A stretch of DNA of 64,000 bases, taken from contig CAWEZI010000003.1 in NCBI GenBank assembly GCA_963813525.1, positions 62,001-126,000 on the forward strand. Direction: 5' to 3'. The notes under the pieces are model-generated. The model saw only the letters and a program-made list of their open reading frames with translations. It was not told the origin of the DNA and made no database searches. Below, piece by piece: positions 9,299 to 18,632 of the stretch (position 1 is its first letter; every line of letters begins with the position of its first letter). Position numbers and translations under genes: made by a program. The stretch comes from Bog-756 sp963813525 (lineage in GTDB: Bacteria; Actinomycetota; Acidimicrobiia; Acidimicrobiales; RAAP-2).

Positions 9299-11083
9299 CT
9301 AGGGCATGAACGTGTTGAGAAAGGCGTTGCTGAACACCTTGTAGGGATCGTAGGCATCGAGGGTGGCCAGGGCTGACGTCCAGTTGTCACCGGTGTTCTG
9401 CCCGGCGTTGATGGCCCCGGGGATGGTGGTGTTCAGCATGGTGGGGTTCGACCACGCTGCGGTGTCGGTGTACGCCCATCCCTTGGACCACTCGGGGCGG
9501 ACGGCGGCGTACGACCCGGTGTAGTTGGTGAACATCCATTGTTCGATGTCCTGGTAGAACTGGTCTGAAGTGGGTGTCCCCGGCATGGTGAGAATGTCGA
9601 ACCATACGGCCACGTCCCAATCCGGCTGGTCCGGTCGGGGACGCAACGCCGACAACTGTGGCGACAGCGCTGAGGCCACCTCCACGTCGCTCGGGCTATC
9701 GAGACCGCTCACCCGGATCTCCACGGGACCGTTCATGGGATAGTTCCCATTGGCCTGATACAGCGCCATCTGGTTCTGGTAGTAGGTGATGAACTCGTAG
9801 ATGACCTGCTGGATGCTCGCTCGGCTGGTCAGGACGGCGTAACCATTGGCCGTTACCCTGAGGGTTGTGGGCTTGACGTAGAGAAGCAGATCTTTGGCCC
9901 ATCCCCAGATGTCAGCGGTCAGAGTGCCGGTGAGCCCGGCGGCCACTATGTCGAGTTCGGCTTGGCCGAACGTGGGGGTGATAGCGCCGTTGCCGTCCAG
10001 AATCTCCTTGATGAGCACGGAAAGGGTCTGTGGGATGACGTCGGCGAATACATAGTTGTAGGGCGCATCGACCGCCCGCGACAACAGCGGTTGTTGCGGG
10101 GCGACCGTCCACACCTTGAGCCACGGCTCAGCTGTGAATGGAAACCAGATCGTCTCGACCCGGCCCGATTGCTCTACGTATGCATCAAAGGTTCGAGAGC
10201 TCGAGCCGGGTGCTCCGAAGAGGGCGCTGGCGGGAACATTGACGAAGCTCTGGCATTGCAGCCGGGTGTTGGCGCCCACCTGAAGAGTCACTTCGGTGAC
10301 GAATGTCCTCCCGAGATGGGTCAACAACGGCTGAATCCCCGGTTGGGTACGTTCGAGGGTCTGGAGCACGTACTGGCCCTGAGCTGCGTTCCAGACCACG
10401 GCGGTGAGAGAGAGGATGAGATTGCTGACCGATCCATAGGTGTGCCCCGGGAGGAGACTCTCCCCCACGGCAGGAATGGCCGTGCCGTGACCATCGATGG
10501 CAAGGGCGCCGCCGACGGTGATGTCCCCCGGTGCGGGATGTGCCGTCAATCCCAGGCCGGCATCCTCCAGGTCCTGGAGGAGCACGTCCATGGTCACCCC
10601 GGTCTGAGCCGTGACGGTGCTCGGCGAACCGGTGGTGTCGATGCTCACCGAGGTGAGGAACTGTGTTGTGTCGGCCAGAACGAGATCGGCCCCGCTCGAG
10701 TTCACCGGGATGACCAGCGGTGACCAGTTGTGCATCTTGCCCCGGGCCCTGATCTCGTACCCGATCGGGAACGCCCAGTTGGCCAGGGTGACGATGTCGG
10801 TGGCCGAGCTCGGAGCACAGGTCCAGGCGTTCTCGAGCTCGACCTCCCCCGACCAGTTCTGAAAGGCCTGCTGGTATAGGGGAATCGAAGAGGGAAAGTC
10901 CGGAGGCGGCGGTAGCGTGCTCTGGGCACTTGCGGCGGGGATCCGGAAGATCGGCGTCCACTCGAATGCGCTCAAGGCGGCGACACCCGCCGATCCGGCC
11001 AGGAATTGGCGCCGAGAAAGTCCCCGGCGACCCGGGGGCGCGTCCACCCGCCCCGGCTGGCTGCGATTTCGCCTCTGACCCAT
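9299..11083 (-). CDS. Class II cholesterol oxidase (covalent FAD, VAO family), Tat-exported
   Basis: Oxidises 3-beta-hydroxysterols to the 3-keto-4-ene product with O2, outside the cell. The 594-residue protein has a twin-arginine signal (SRRQFLAGSAGVAALSAF) and then follows the Brevibacterium sterolicum type II enzyme nearly segment by segment as I remember that sequence: an SIPLYQQAFQNWSGE-like start of the mature part, RARGKMHNWSPL with the His expected to bind FAD covalently, LLPGHTYGSVSNLI, NGPVEIRVSGLDS, RPRPDQPDWDVAVW and RPEWSKGWAY. The Glu/Arg of PVEIR and the Lys of WSKGW correspond to active-site residues of that enzyme. ATG 11083 has GGGGGAG close upstream. Direct repeats lie about 70-100 bases upstream. 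Confidence 0.93.
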   Translation of the reverse strand: MGQRRNRSQPGRVDAPPGRRGLSRRQFLAGSAGVAALSAFEWTPIFRIPAASAQSTLPPPPDFPSSIPLYQQAFQNWSGEVELENAWTCAPSSATDIVTLANWAFPIGYEIRARGKMHNWSPLVIPVNSSGADLVLADTTQFLTSVSIDTTGSPSTVTAQTGVTMDVLLQDLEDAGLGLTAHPAPGDITVGGALAIDGHGTAIPAVGESLLPGHTYGSVSNLILSLTAVVWNAAQGQYVLQTLERTQPGIQPLLTHLGRTFVTEVTLQVGANTRLQCQSFVNVPASALFGAPGSSSRTFDAYVEQSGRVETIWFPFTAEPWLKVWTVAPQQPLLSRAVDAPYNYVFADVIPQTLSVLIKEILDGNGAITPTFGQAELDIVAAGLTGTLTADIWGWAKDLLLYVKPTTLRVTANGYAVLTSRASIQQVIYEFITYYQNQMALYQANGNYPMNGPVEIRVSGLDSPSDVEVASALSPQLSALRPRPDQPDWDVAVWFDILTMPGTPTSDQFYQDIEQWMFTNYTGSYAAVRPEWSKGWAYTDTAAWSNPTMLNTTIPGAINAGQNTGDNWTSALATLDAYDPYKVFSNAFLNTFMP

Positions 11084-11491
11084 CGTCTCCCCCAAACGTG
11101 ATTCCCACGACGGACCAGAGCCCGTTTTCCTTCTATTACCCATCAACTCGACGTGAAACGTGCGAATTCACCGTGAAACGTGCGGACCGAGGATTTCGCT
11201 TCCGACACCGATATCGTCGAATTGCGGTGAAGTGAGTCCCGGTTTGGATGGAGACCGCTCCCCCGGCTAGTCACGGGTGTTGGACGGCAGGTAAAGCGAG
11301 GGCAAGAATCAGCCGGTCTGCCTGTCAGGGCACCACGTCCTCCTCGAGCCAGCGCCAGGTATGCCCCGACCGGTCATTGCTTGCGGATATCCCACCAACA
11401 GCACCGCCTGCGGGAGTCACGAGGCGGACGCCTCTCCCCGCCTGGACCAGAGCCATCGTCTTCAGGCGTTTGCCTGCGAACGCTCGGGTGG
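11084..11491. other. Upstream region of cholesterol oxidase, no gene seen
   Basis: The 408 bases between the oxidase start and the diguanylate cyclase stop hold no supported gene. Two in-frame ATGs (11146 and 11143) could extend the oxidase by about 21 residues, but the Tat signal then lies far from the N terminus. The left half carries the repeats described at 11153-11184. The right half shows no clear hairpin terminator for the cyclase. Confidence 0.5.
11153..11184. promoter_or_regulatory. Paired direct repeats upstream of cholesterol oxidase
   Basis: GTGAAACGTGCG occurs twice, at 11153-11164 and 11173-11184, exactly 20 bp apart, about two helical turns. Between and across them a TTCAC-C-GTGAA palindrome is formed at 11167-11177. 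Spacing and position suggest a regulator binding site for the cholesterol oxidase promoter. The regulator is not identifiable; the repeats do not match the KstR consensus well. Confidence 0.5.
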
Positions 11492-12706
11492 TCAGCCTGG
11501 TAGCTGATCGACGTCAACTGTGGCGTCCGCCCTTTGTTCTGCCACTACCGCTCCCGGTTGGGAAGTGGCGGTCGGAGGCGCCCAGACCATCAAACAGTCC
11601 CGTCCGTGCTGCTTAGCCTCGTAAAGCGCGGTGTCGGCTCGGCGGAGGAGCTCGGACGGCGAATCGTCCGGTCCGTGCCAGGTCGACAGGCCGAAGCTCA
11701 GCGTGAGCTGCTCCGGGGTGGCAACGCTGCCGACCGCCATTTGCAGCCGTTCGACCAGTTGGCGAGCCTCGGTCGTCAGTGTTTCTGGCAGCAGGATGGC
11801 GAACTCGTCGCCGCCGATTCGCCCGACGAGGTCGGCAGATCGAACACCAGCCCGCAACGCGCTGGCGATGCTCATGAGTGCAGAATCCCCCGCCGCATGC
11901 CCATACTTGTCGTTGATGGACTTGAACCCGTCCAGATCGGCGATGACCACGCTCAGTGGACGCCGGTAACGCTCGGTTCGCTCGACTTCGTTGATCAACG
12001 TGGCCTGGAAGGACTGATAGTTGAGGCAGCCGGTGAGGCCGTCGTAGGTTGCGAGGCGGTGGAGACGCTCGGTCAGCGCTCGTCGCTCCTCTTCCCCGAT
12101 TTCGCGGTTCATGGCCGCCATGGCGGAGATGCCACCTACCACTCCGATCATGACGGCGCTGGCCAGGGCGCGGGCGCCCCCGGACTGTCCGGTGGCGTAG
12201 ATCAACCAGAAGCTCACCATGGCCAGCACGGCCAAGCCGACGACCTCCCGCAGTCGATAGAGAAGGCCGCCGAATAGAACGGGAAGAACCAACAGCCCGG
12301 CCAGAGGGCTCCCCGCCCCACCGTCGAGCCCGATCGCCACCGCGATGACCACCATCGTCGCCACTGACCAAGCGAAGAAAAAGGTTTCGCGCCAAGGCGC
12401 ACCGAGCGATCGGGTCCCGATGGGGCCGGCGACGAACACGGAACCAAGGATGGTCACGATGTCGAGCGCCATCAAGAGCCCGCGATGCGGACCGTCCGGG
12501 GTCAGCGCCATATAGCCCATGAGCAACAGCCCGCCAATGACGAACGAGAGGATCCCCATGTAGAGGTGCCGGCGCCAGAGGTCTTCCTCCGAGCCCCGGA
12601 CGAGGTTCTCGACTCCAAGGAGCCGATCCGGGTCGGACCCATCCGTCAGCTGTTCCGTATCTCGACGCGGACTCCCCACCACGGATATATCGGCAGGCAG
12701 GGGCAT
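11492..12706 (-). CDS. Membrane diguanylate cyclase (GGDEF)
   Basis: Makes c-di-GMP from two GTP. The 404-residue protein has about six membrane segments in its first 200 residues, a short helical linker and a C-terminal GGDEF domain. The active-site loop is GRIGGDEFAIL; an RSAD sequence five residues before GGDEF fits the inhibitory I-site (RxxD). The DGFKSINDKYGHAAGD segment carries the usual metal and guanine contacts. The start is uncertain: ATG 12706 is chosen, and the frame stays open to 12982 with a Pro/Ser/Arg-rich, probably untranslated stretch. The membrane part is of unknown sensor type. Confidence 0.9.
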   Translation of the reverse strand: MPLPADISVVGSPRRDTEQLTDGSDPDRLLGVENLVRGSEEDLWRRHLYMGILSFVIGGLLLMGYMALTPDGPHRGLLMALDIVTILGSVFVAGPIGTRSLGAPWRETFFFAWSVATMVVIAVAIGLDGGAGSPLAGLLVLPVLFGGLLYRLREVVGLAVLAMVSFWLIYATGQSGGARALASAVMIGVVGGISAMAAMNREIGEEERRALTERLHRLATYDGLTGCLNYQSFQATLINEVERTERYRRPLSVVIADLDGFKSINDKYGHAAGDSALMSIASALRAGVRSADLVGRIGGDEFAILLPETLTTEARQLVERLQMAVGSVATPEQLTLSFGLSTWHGPDDSPSELLRRADTALYEAKQHGRDCLMVWAPPTATSQPGAVVAEQRADATVDVDQLPG

Positions 12707-13159
12707 ACCCTTGACCTGATCGTGGGCTCCCTGCCCGCAGGATCCAGCCCGTGCGGGAGATGCTTGACTCAGCGAGGTCCCGGGGGGCCGGGTGGGCCGC
12801 ATCGCTGGGATTGCGGACAACTGGGCGGACAACGAAGGACTGGTTGATCCACCAGATTTGGTAGGACCGGCGAGGGACCTCGAGCGTGGCGGCTGGCGGT
12901 TGTTGGCGCTTGGCGTCCGTGTCGCAGCGGTGACTCTGGATGTGTCATACAGCCGACAGACATGACGGACTTCAGGACGCACGATGACAGAGGTAACAGT
13001 GGAACAGAGCCACCTCCTCCAAGTTGTGGCGGAAACCGCGACTGACCCCCTCGCTCAGGCTTGGGGGTCTGTCGCGTTCGGTGTCGGCCTGCTCTTTTTG
13101 GGGCGGGCGGATACAGTTGCGTGTTCCACTTGAGGAGTAAGCCCGCAGAGGAGACTGTC

Positions 13160-13516
13160 GTGGATGACGGGGAACCCATTTCATACTTGGCTCTCGCCAA
13201 TGGCACTCCCGTACTCAGCTCATCCGGCTCCGAGTTCGGCAAGGTGGTTCACGTTCTGCAAATACCCGAGCTAGACGAGTTCGACGGGATCGTGGTTGGG
13301 ACCAAAAATGGTCATCGGTTTGTTGATCGCGACCAGATAACGGCGATCACCACGTCACGTGTCCAATCCTCCCTATCGGATGACCAAGCGGCAGCGCTAC
13401 CAGCGCCTGACGGTCCCCCGGTGCTGCATCTAGACGTCGAATACGACCAAGGTTCGTCTCTGAGTGCAAGATTCGCTCGGCTGTTCAGGCGGCCTCACTG
13501 GAGGGAACTCGAATAG
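13160..13516 (+). CDS. PRC-barrel-like domain protein
   Basis: The 118-residue protein has the PRC-barrel pattern: YLALANGTPVLSSSGSEFGKVVHVL followed by FDGIVVGTKNGHRFVDRDQI (given as two stretches at residues 8-32 and 39-58), then a polar linker and a basic C-terminal RLFRRPHWREL. PRC barrels bind RNA or photosynthetic reaction-centre partners or act as small sensor modules; the role here is unknown. GTG 13160 is chosen because AGAGGAG lies six bases upstream; an ATG at 13061 would add a Cys-rich stretch without family resemblance. Confidence 0.7.
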   Translation: MDDGEPISYLALANGTPVLSSSGSEFGKVVHVLQIPELDEFDGIVVGTKNGHRFVDRDQITAITTSRVQSSLSDDQAAALPAPDGPPVLHLDVEYDQGSSLSARFARLFRRPHWRELE

Positions 13517-13635
13517 GCGTCCCGGCAGACTCCACCACACTTCGGACATTCCTGGCGTCCGCCCATCCAATTTACGGTGGTCAGCTGACCTGCGGTGGTC
13601 AGCCGGAATGACTCCAGTGCGTGGCAGTGATGGGT

Positions 13636-14130
13636 CTATGCCGCTTGTCGAACGAGCTCCTCCAGCTCATTGAGCGACGTCTGAAGGCCACCTTCCATCC
13701 CCGAGGCAAGCGCTGCATCGCGGTGTTCCTGGCTTGGGTAGCGGCCCAGGATCTTCAGCGTGGTCACGCCGTTGACTTCGTCGAAGGTGGTCGTGCTAAT
13801 GGCTTCGGCATCGGGGACCATCTCGAAGACCTCAGTCCTGACGAAGCTGTGCGGCCGGTCGATCTCCAGGTACTCGCCGCTGAAGGCCACTGGGAACCCT
13901 CCGTTGGCAGTCATGACCCACCGCCAGCGGCCGCCCACCCGCAAATCGATCTGGGCGTCGGTCACCTCACCTCGGTCCCCGGCCCACCATCGCTTCACCA
14001 GGTCGGGCGTCGTCCACGCCTCGAACACGAGGTCCGCCGGAGCGTCGAACTGCCGGGTGATCAGGATCTCGTTGTCGGAGGGCAGGGTGACCACGGCGGA
14101 GCCGTGGCGGTTGCCGATCGTGTTGTTCAT
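13636..14130 (-). CDS. AHSA1-type SRPBCC protein, ArsR partner
   Basis: The 164-residue protein shows the AHSA1/START opening (ILITRQFDAPADLVFEAWT), LVKRWWAG, and GEYLEIDRPHSFVRTEVF, then the C-terminal helix (GGLQTSLNELEELV). Such proteins bind small hydrophobic ligands and are commonly encoded with a small ArsR regulator, as here: the ATG overlaps the regulator's stop by four bases, so they are translationally coupled. The substrate is not known. Confidence 0.88.
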   Translation of the reverse strand: MNNTIGNRHGSAVVTLPSDNEILITRQFDAPADLVFEAWTTPDLVKRWWAGDRGEVTDAQIDLRVGGRWRWVMTANGGFPVAFSGEYLEIDRPHSFVRTEVFEMVPDAEAISTTTFDEVNGVTTLKILGRYPSQEHRDAALASGMEGGLQTSLNELEELVRQAA

Positions 14131-14468
14131 ACGAGCTTCTCCTTTTTCTGTAGCTCGACAAGCACGTCGTCGAGCCGGTCCAGTCGGCTGTTCCAGGTGG
14201 ACTCGAAGCCACGAACCCACTCAAAGATGGGCTGCAGCGCTGTTCCATTGACCCGGTACCAGCGACGACGGCCATCGGCTCGGACTGAAACCAGACCAAC
14301 CGCTCGGAGCACAGCGAGATGCTTCGACACCTGAGATTGGCTCAGCCCTAGCCGGTCGACGATGTCGCCCACGGTGGCCTCATCCGTGCCGAGCGCGTCG
14401 AGAAGTGCACGCCGGCCACCTTCAGCGACAGCGTTGAATGCGTCGGTCGTCGTCGCCGTGCGGGCCAC
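14127..14468 (-). CDS. ArsR/SmtB-family winged-helix repressor
   Basis: The 113-residue protein is a compact winged helix: FNAVAEGGRRALLDALGTDE, ATVGDIVDRLGLSQSQVSKHLAVLRAVGLV (residues 31-60, with recognition helix SQSQVSKHLAVL) and RADGRRRWYRV for the wing. No ArsR-type metal-binding cysteines are present, so it probably senses an organic ligand or DNA state and not a metal. It heads the two-gene operon with the AHSA1 protein and has an inverted repeat just upstream of its ATG. Confidence 0.9.
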   Translation of the reverse strand: MARTATTTDAFNAVAEGGRRALLDALGTDEATVGDIVDRLGLSQSQVSKHLAVLRAVGLVSVRADGRRRWYRVNGTALQPIFEWVRGFESTWNSRLDRLDDVLVELQKKEKLV

Positions 14469-14476
14469 TTCGACAT

Positions 14477-14498
14477 CATATGCTTATATCGGCATATG
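14477..14498. promoter_or_regulatory. Inverted repeat, probable ArsR operator
   Basis: CATATGC (14477-14483) and GCATATG (14492-14498) form perfect 7-bp arms around an AT-rich 8-bp spacer, nine bases upstream of the ArsR ATG. It is an AT island in otherwise GC-rich DNA, and its position over the core promoter fits autorepression. Confidence 0.65.
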
Positions 14499-15031
14499 TC
14501 AAGCCAGCGCGGACTGGGCTGGGGCGCTGGGCCGGGGACTGGCAAGAGGCGAGTCACGATCGATCACCCGTCTACCGGCGGTCTGGGGCAGTGTCTCAAC
14601 CGGTCTGGCCCGAGTGCGAAGACGTACATTGGTTCGTGGGAAGAGTGGAGTCAGGGACCTCCCTGTGCGTGCACGGTTGCATGCGTTGTATCGGCGCATG
14701 TGTTGGCCCTCCTCTGTACGTGAGGAAATATGAAGTGAGCGGCACCGAAATGCGGATCGGCCTCAGTTGAAGACGCCCTCTGGAAACAGGATCGGGGATG
14801 GTGATCTGCCACTTTCGGATGAGCGACGAGAGCGCCATGGGCAATTCGGGATTCGAATCCGCCTTGGTGCCGCTTCTGACAGAATGTGCCGCAGTCTTCC
14901 GCTCCCGGGGTTGGAGAAAACGTCAGCACGGTTCCGTGCGTCGGTCGGAGGGGTATGGTCGGGATGACCGATCGTTCGGCTAGCCGAGCTGGCCAGTGTG
15001 ATGAGTTGCCTGTGGTAGCGAAGTGCAGCTC
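14499..15031. other. Intergenic stretch upstream of the TIGR03032-like gene
   Basis: About 530 bases without a supported gene between two divergent promoters. Base composition is lower in GC than the flanks. It includes a perfect 12-bp palindrome (GGATTCGAATCC, 14849-14860) of unknown meaning. No hairpin terminator or family-like reading frame was found. Confidence 0.45.
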
Positions 15032-16396
15032 ATGACCACCGGGAGAGGTGGTCGGGATTCTGCGGGCAGCGCCCTCGTCGTGTCAGGCTTCGCCGAAGCT
15101 GGCGCGTCCGGAGGAGGCGTGTTCGTCGTCAACGACGATGACGTCGAGACGATCGATGGACGGCCAACTACCGGGCTCTTCTTCGATGAGCTAGCTGAAC
15201 GCTGGCTGCGGGCGATGTCTGGTCGGGAGCTCTCTTCGGTCGTGGGCGAAGTGCTCGAATACTCAGGATCCCCATTGGGCGTCAGAGTTGGTTGTCTCGC
15301 GACGGTGCTTGACGCCCACGATGTCCTGTTGACTTCAAAGCAGCGCCTTGTCGTTTCGACCTTCGACAACTCGCTCGTCGAGCTCGGCGGACACGGGTCG
15401 AGGACCGTTCACGTTCTGCCCGGCGAACCCGACTCATGGCACCTCAACTGTGTTGTGGATGTGCAGGGGGAGCTCTTCGCCAGCGCCTTTCGACGTGGCG
15501 GTACGTTCCGCCAGTGGGCCGAGAACCCCTATGGGTCCGGTTGTGTCTTCTCGCTCGCGACCGGCGGCGTGGTTGGCGACGGGCTTTCGATGCCCCACAG
15601 CCCGCGCTTCCTCGACGGTCTGTGGCTCATTTGCGATTCGGCGCGACACGATCTGATAGAGATTGATCCCGAGAATCCCTCAGAGCGCATCCGCACGGTC
15701 GGCCTTGGGGGTTATACCCGCGGCCTCGATTTCGACGACGACTATCTCTATGTTGGAATCAGCGGGGCGCGAAACAATGGAGCGGACCCTACCGCCACGT
15801 CATCGCTCGCCGTCGTGGACCGAAGGTCCTGGAAACTGGTTGACCGGGTGTCAATCGCCTGCTCGGAGATGTACGACGTACGACGGGTACCGAAGAGGGC
15901 AACTCAGATGCTGCGGACACCAATACCCGAGTTTCGAACAACAGACGTCCGCGACCTCGCCGCCGCGGAGCGACCCTCGGGATCAACGGTGGGCTCCACC
16001 GGGATTCCCGCCGGCCTGTCAGTCCGCTTTGTCCCACCGAAGCACGTTCACACCGGTGATGTGTTCCACGTTTCGGCCAGGCTCGAGCACGCCGGATCCG
16101 CGCCGTTGCTCGTTTCGCGCGACACTCCGCTCCAACTGGCTTACCGCTGGATCGGATTCGGCGGCGCCACTCCCGTGTCGATAGAGCGGGACGAGCCATT
16201 GCGAACACCCCTCCCCGCTCCACTGACCCCTGGGTCGCACCGAGATGTTCATGTTGCCGTACGAGCCCCCGCTGTTGCAGGAGGGTACCTGTTCCGCATC
16301 GTACTCGTCCAAGAATCCGTCCGTTGGCTAGACGATACCGAACCTGCAGCGTTCTCAGAAGTCGCTCTGCAGGTCGCTGGAGCACCGGCAAGATGA
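15032..16396 (+). CDS. TIGR03032/DUF4915-like beta-propeller protein
   Basis: The 454-residue protein resembles the TIGR03032/DUF4915 family. It has SWHLNCVVDVQGELFASAF, then LSMPHSPRFLDGLWLICDS and GGYTRGLDFDDDYLYVGISG, matching the family's HLNG, SMPHSPR and RGLAF landmarks. After about residue 300 an Ig-like domain follows (VRFVPPKHVHTGDVFHVSA to about 450), as in ligand-binding wzt-type C termini. The family is often linked to glycan or peptide-modification clusters, but no such partners are here. It starts at ATG 15032; a GTG at 15023 is possible. Confidence 0.75.
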   Translation: MTTGRGGRDSAGSALVVSGFAEAGASGGGVFVVNDDDVETIDGRPTTGLFFDELAERWLRAMSGRELSSVVGEVLEYSGSPLGVRVGCLATVLDAHDVLLTSKQRLVVSTFDNSLVELGGHGSRTVHVLPGEPDSWHLNCVVDVQGELFASAFRRGGTFRQWAENPYGSGCVFSLATGGVVGDGLSMPHSPRFLDGLWLICDSARHDLIEIDPENPSERIRTVGLGGYTRGLDFDDDYLYVGISGARNNGADPTATSSLAVVDRRSWKLVDRVSIACSEMYDVRRVPKRATQMLRTPIPEFRTTDVRDLAAAERPSGSTVGSTGIPAGLSVRFVPPKHVHTGDVFHVSARLEHAGSAPLLVSRDTPLQLAYRWIGFGGATPVSIERDEPLRTPLPAPLTPGSHRDVHVAVRAPAVAGGYLFRIVLVQESVRWLDDTEPAAFSEVALQVAGAPAR

Positions 16397-16438
16397 TTCA
16401 CCGTCTGTCCGCCACCCGCCACGATAAGGGGGACGTGA

Positions 16439-17843
16439 TCAGTCCACCACAAACGGCGGGCCGCCATTCCCCGTCCCGGAAGACTCCATGAGTCGCACGA
16501 ACCGTTCCCGGACATCTGTCAAATCATTGGCCTCCGGTACCGTCTCCTCGGCAACACGCATCACCATTTCCGCTTGCCGGAGGAGGACGGCGCGCTGGGA
16601 ATCGCTTTTCGTGTGCCTATCAATCACAAGGATGGCGTCGATCAACCTGATAAGGACGGCTGGCATTCCACGTGCAGATTGGCGAATTTTGTCGAACGAT
16701 CGATTCACCATTCGCTCATAGCTCGGATCGAATTCCACGAGGCGAATCTTTCCGCTTGAACCTCTGTAGACACCTTTATCAAGGGCTCTGCCAGAGATCT
16801 CCGACAACCCGGCGGAGATCCAATCGATACACGTAAGCGCCGTGAACGTATCGTTGACTGCTGGAGACAATGCCCGAATGGCGATCTCGACTAATTGGTC
16901 GATGGCGAAGACCGGATCCTGGGTCAGTGTGCGGTGCGGCCCGGTAACGTGCGCCTTCTTTAGAGCCGCGGCTACCTGACCCGCCGCCCCCGCCGGCCAC
17001 ACCGTCGCCAATGGGCTATCGGCAACGATGAAGTGGCCGGGGCGGTAGGCAAGGCTAATTACCGCGTCCAAAGTCTCGGCGATCTCGATGAGCTCGCCGA
17101 ATCCCACGAATTGGAGGTAGCCGCTCTGCGTGGCCGTGACCTCCGCACCCCGGCTCAGGTTCGCCACGACCTCTGCGGGGAGCACCGATGACACGTCTTC
17201 GATTTCGGACAAGGAGTCACGACGCTGTGGGAACTCCGCTTCGATTGCCCGATCGAGATCGCTGGCGATACTGGCGATTACCTCCGGCAACTGGATCGAC
17301 TTGGCGATGTGGTGGATGAAGTAAATGAGAACAGCCAGGTCAACGAGAAGCAGTGCCTCGGCAACCGTGATCGTAAGATGAGGAACGAAGTCGCCACCCG
17401 GAAGCCCAGTGATAGAGCCCAGAGCCAAAACGGAATACACGAAGGTGGCGACGAAGACCCCGAGGGGTTACCTGATTGCCCAAGTCCCTGATGAAATTGC
17501 GCATCATTCGCGGTCCGAACTGTTGCGATGCAAGAGTGAGGGCCAAAATTGTGATCGAAAACACCACGCCCACGGTGGTGATGATGGCGGCGGCGATGGC
17601 AATCAATACTTGACGGCCTGCGTCGGCGCTGCCGGTCCTCACCCATGCGGGCAACGTCAAACGGTGATGAAACGCCGCCAGATCGATTTCGAAGGTCAAA
17701 ACGAACAGCAGGCCAGCAACCACTATCAATATTACGGGCACCACCCACAACGTGGTCCTGAGCGCGTCCCATCGCCAGCCCGGGAGCCGTAGCCTTCCCC
17801 GATTTCCGTCCAGATATGTGGCATTTGTTGGTCGAGCGGTCAT
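16439..17843 (-). pseudogene. DUF2254 membrane protein gene, broken by one base
   Basis: Two overlapping reading frames join into one DUF2254 protein of about 467 residues. The first (17843 to about 17464) gives the N terminus with two spans and FSITILALTLASQQFGPRMM, then RDLGNQVT. The second (from about 17463 to 16439) continues as FVATFVYSVLALG, FVPHLTITVAEALLLVDL and IYFIHHIAKSIQ, up to the C-terminal cytoplasmic domain. The junction sequence is ACCCCTCGGGGTC; removing one base from the C run (plus-strand G run 17464-17467) gives a seamless family-like TLGVFVATF. Either the gene is freshly inactivated or this is a homopolymer sequencing error. The function of DUF2254 is unknown. Confidence 0.82.
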
Positions 17844-18632
17844 GACGCTCCTCGCGTTGATCGGGTTCTACCTGTCAAATGCCGACCAGACTTCCCAGCG
17901 CACCACGATGACAATATCCCCAGAGGTCGAGCGGACCCAGCCTTGACCTGTGCAAATCCGCCGGCTCAAGCCTTCCGAATGTTCGGGCAACCCGCGTCAT
18001 CACTTTGCACACGGCACAACCCCGGACTTATACGGAATATTCACGCTGAATACGATGGCACGCCACGTAAAGTGGACCGGTGCAGACTTCACACCCAGGA
18101 GTCGAATGGTCGACGGCTACAACTCTCGTTGGTTCAGCAACTTAGTCGGTGTGGCTTGACGAACCTTCTTGCTGTGATCCTAACAATCGCATTCTCGGCA
18201 ACATTGGGAGCAGCGGCCATCTGGGTGCTCAACCATTTGGAGGATCCCCGAGGCTCGGAGAACCGCGAGCCGACTCCGAGACATCGACGCGGCTGACCGG
18301 CTGGTCCACCGTCTCGGTCGTGATTGGTGGGTACATGCGCTAGTTCCGGCGACACTGTGGTGTGTGCTCGCATCGATCCCGGTCAGTAGTCCGCCGAATG
18401 CCACCTGCGGCAGTCCCAACGGGGCTCCATCCCGTGTGTCCACCTCGAGGGGGCGGAACGATTGGTGGCACCAGAAGCTGCGTCGGTCCCAGCGAGTCGA
18501 ACCCGTCTACCTCGTATCGTTCGTCTCCGACGACGATGGCCCTCACTGGACCGCTACGCGAAACCGCGATCGAGGCCCGACTTGTGCCACGCGCCAGGAT
18601 GGACGCGACCTCTGCCTCTGCGAGTAACGCGC
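17844..18632. other. Long gene-poor junction holding a tRNA-Glu remnant
   Basis: About 790 bases between DUF2254 and the PQQ-type gene. The only clear element is the tRNA-Glu-like fragment at 18411-18456. A plus-strand frame ending at 18296 could encode a small one-span membrane peptide (TNLLAVILTIAFSATLGAAA) but has only TTG/GTG starts and no ribosome-binding site, so I do not call it. This may be the outer border of an old island. Confidence 0.55.
18411..18456 (-). pseudogene. Decayed tRNA-Glu 3' fragment (probable attachment-site remnant)
   Basis: These 46 bases align without gaps to 29707-29752 in the intact tRNA-Glu(CTC), with 39 identities. They cover the acceptor 3' strand, the T arm and the anticodon arm, in the same orientation. 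The stems are still able to pair (ACGGG/CCCGT; CCGCC/GGTGG with a wobble) and the anticodon CTC remains, but the T loop has lost TTC and the D arm and 5' acceptor strand are absent. A partial 3' tRNA copy downstream of the intact tRNA's 3' end is the hallmark of integration into a tRNA gene. Confidence 0.75.

Noticed and set aside
8955..9370. Plus-strand protein-like frame between the SpoIIE and cholesterol oxidase genes
   Set aside because: No ribosome-binding site, no recognisable family, and it overlaps the cholesterol oxidase 3' end on the other strand.
14849..14860. GGATTCGAATCC looked like the T loop of a tRNA
   Set aside because: No acceptor, D or anticodon arm can be drawn around it on either strand; it is only a 12-bp palindrome.
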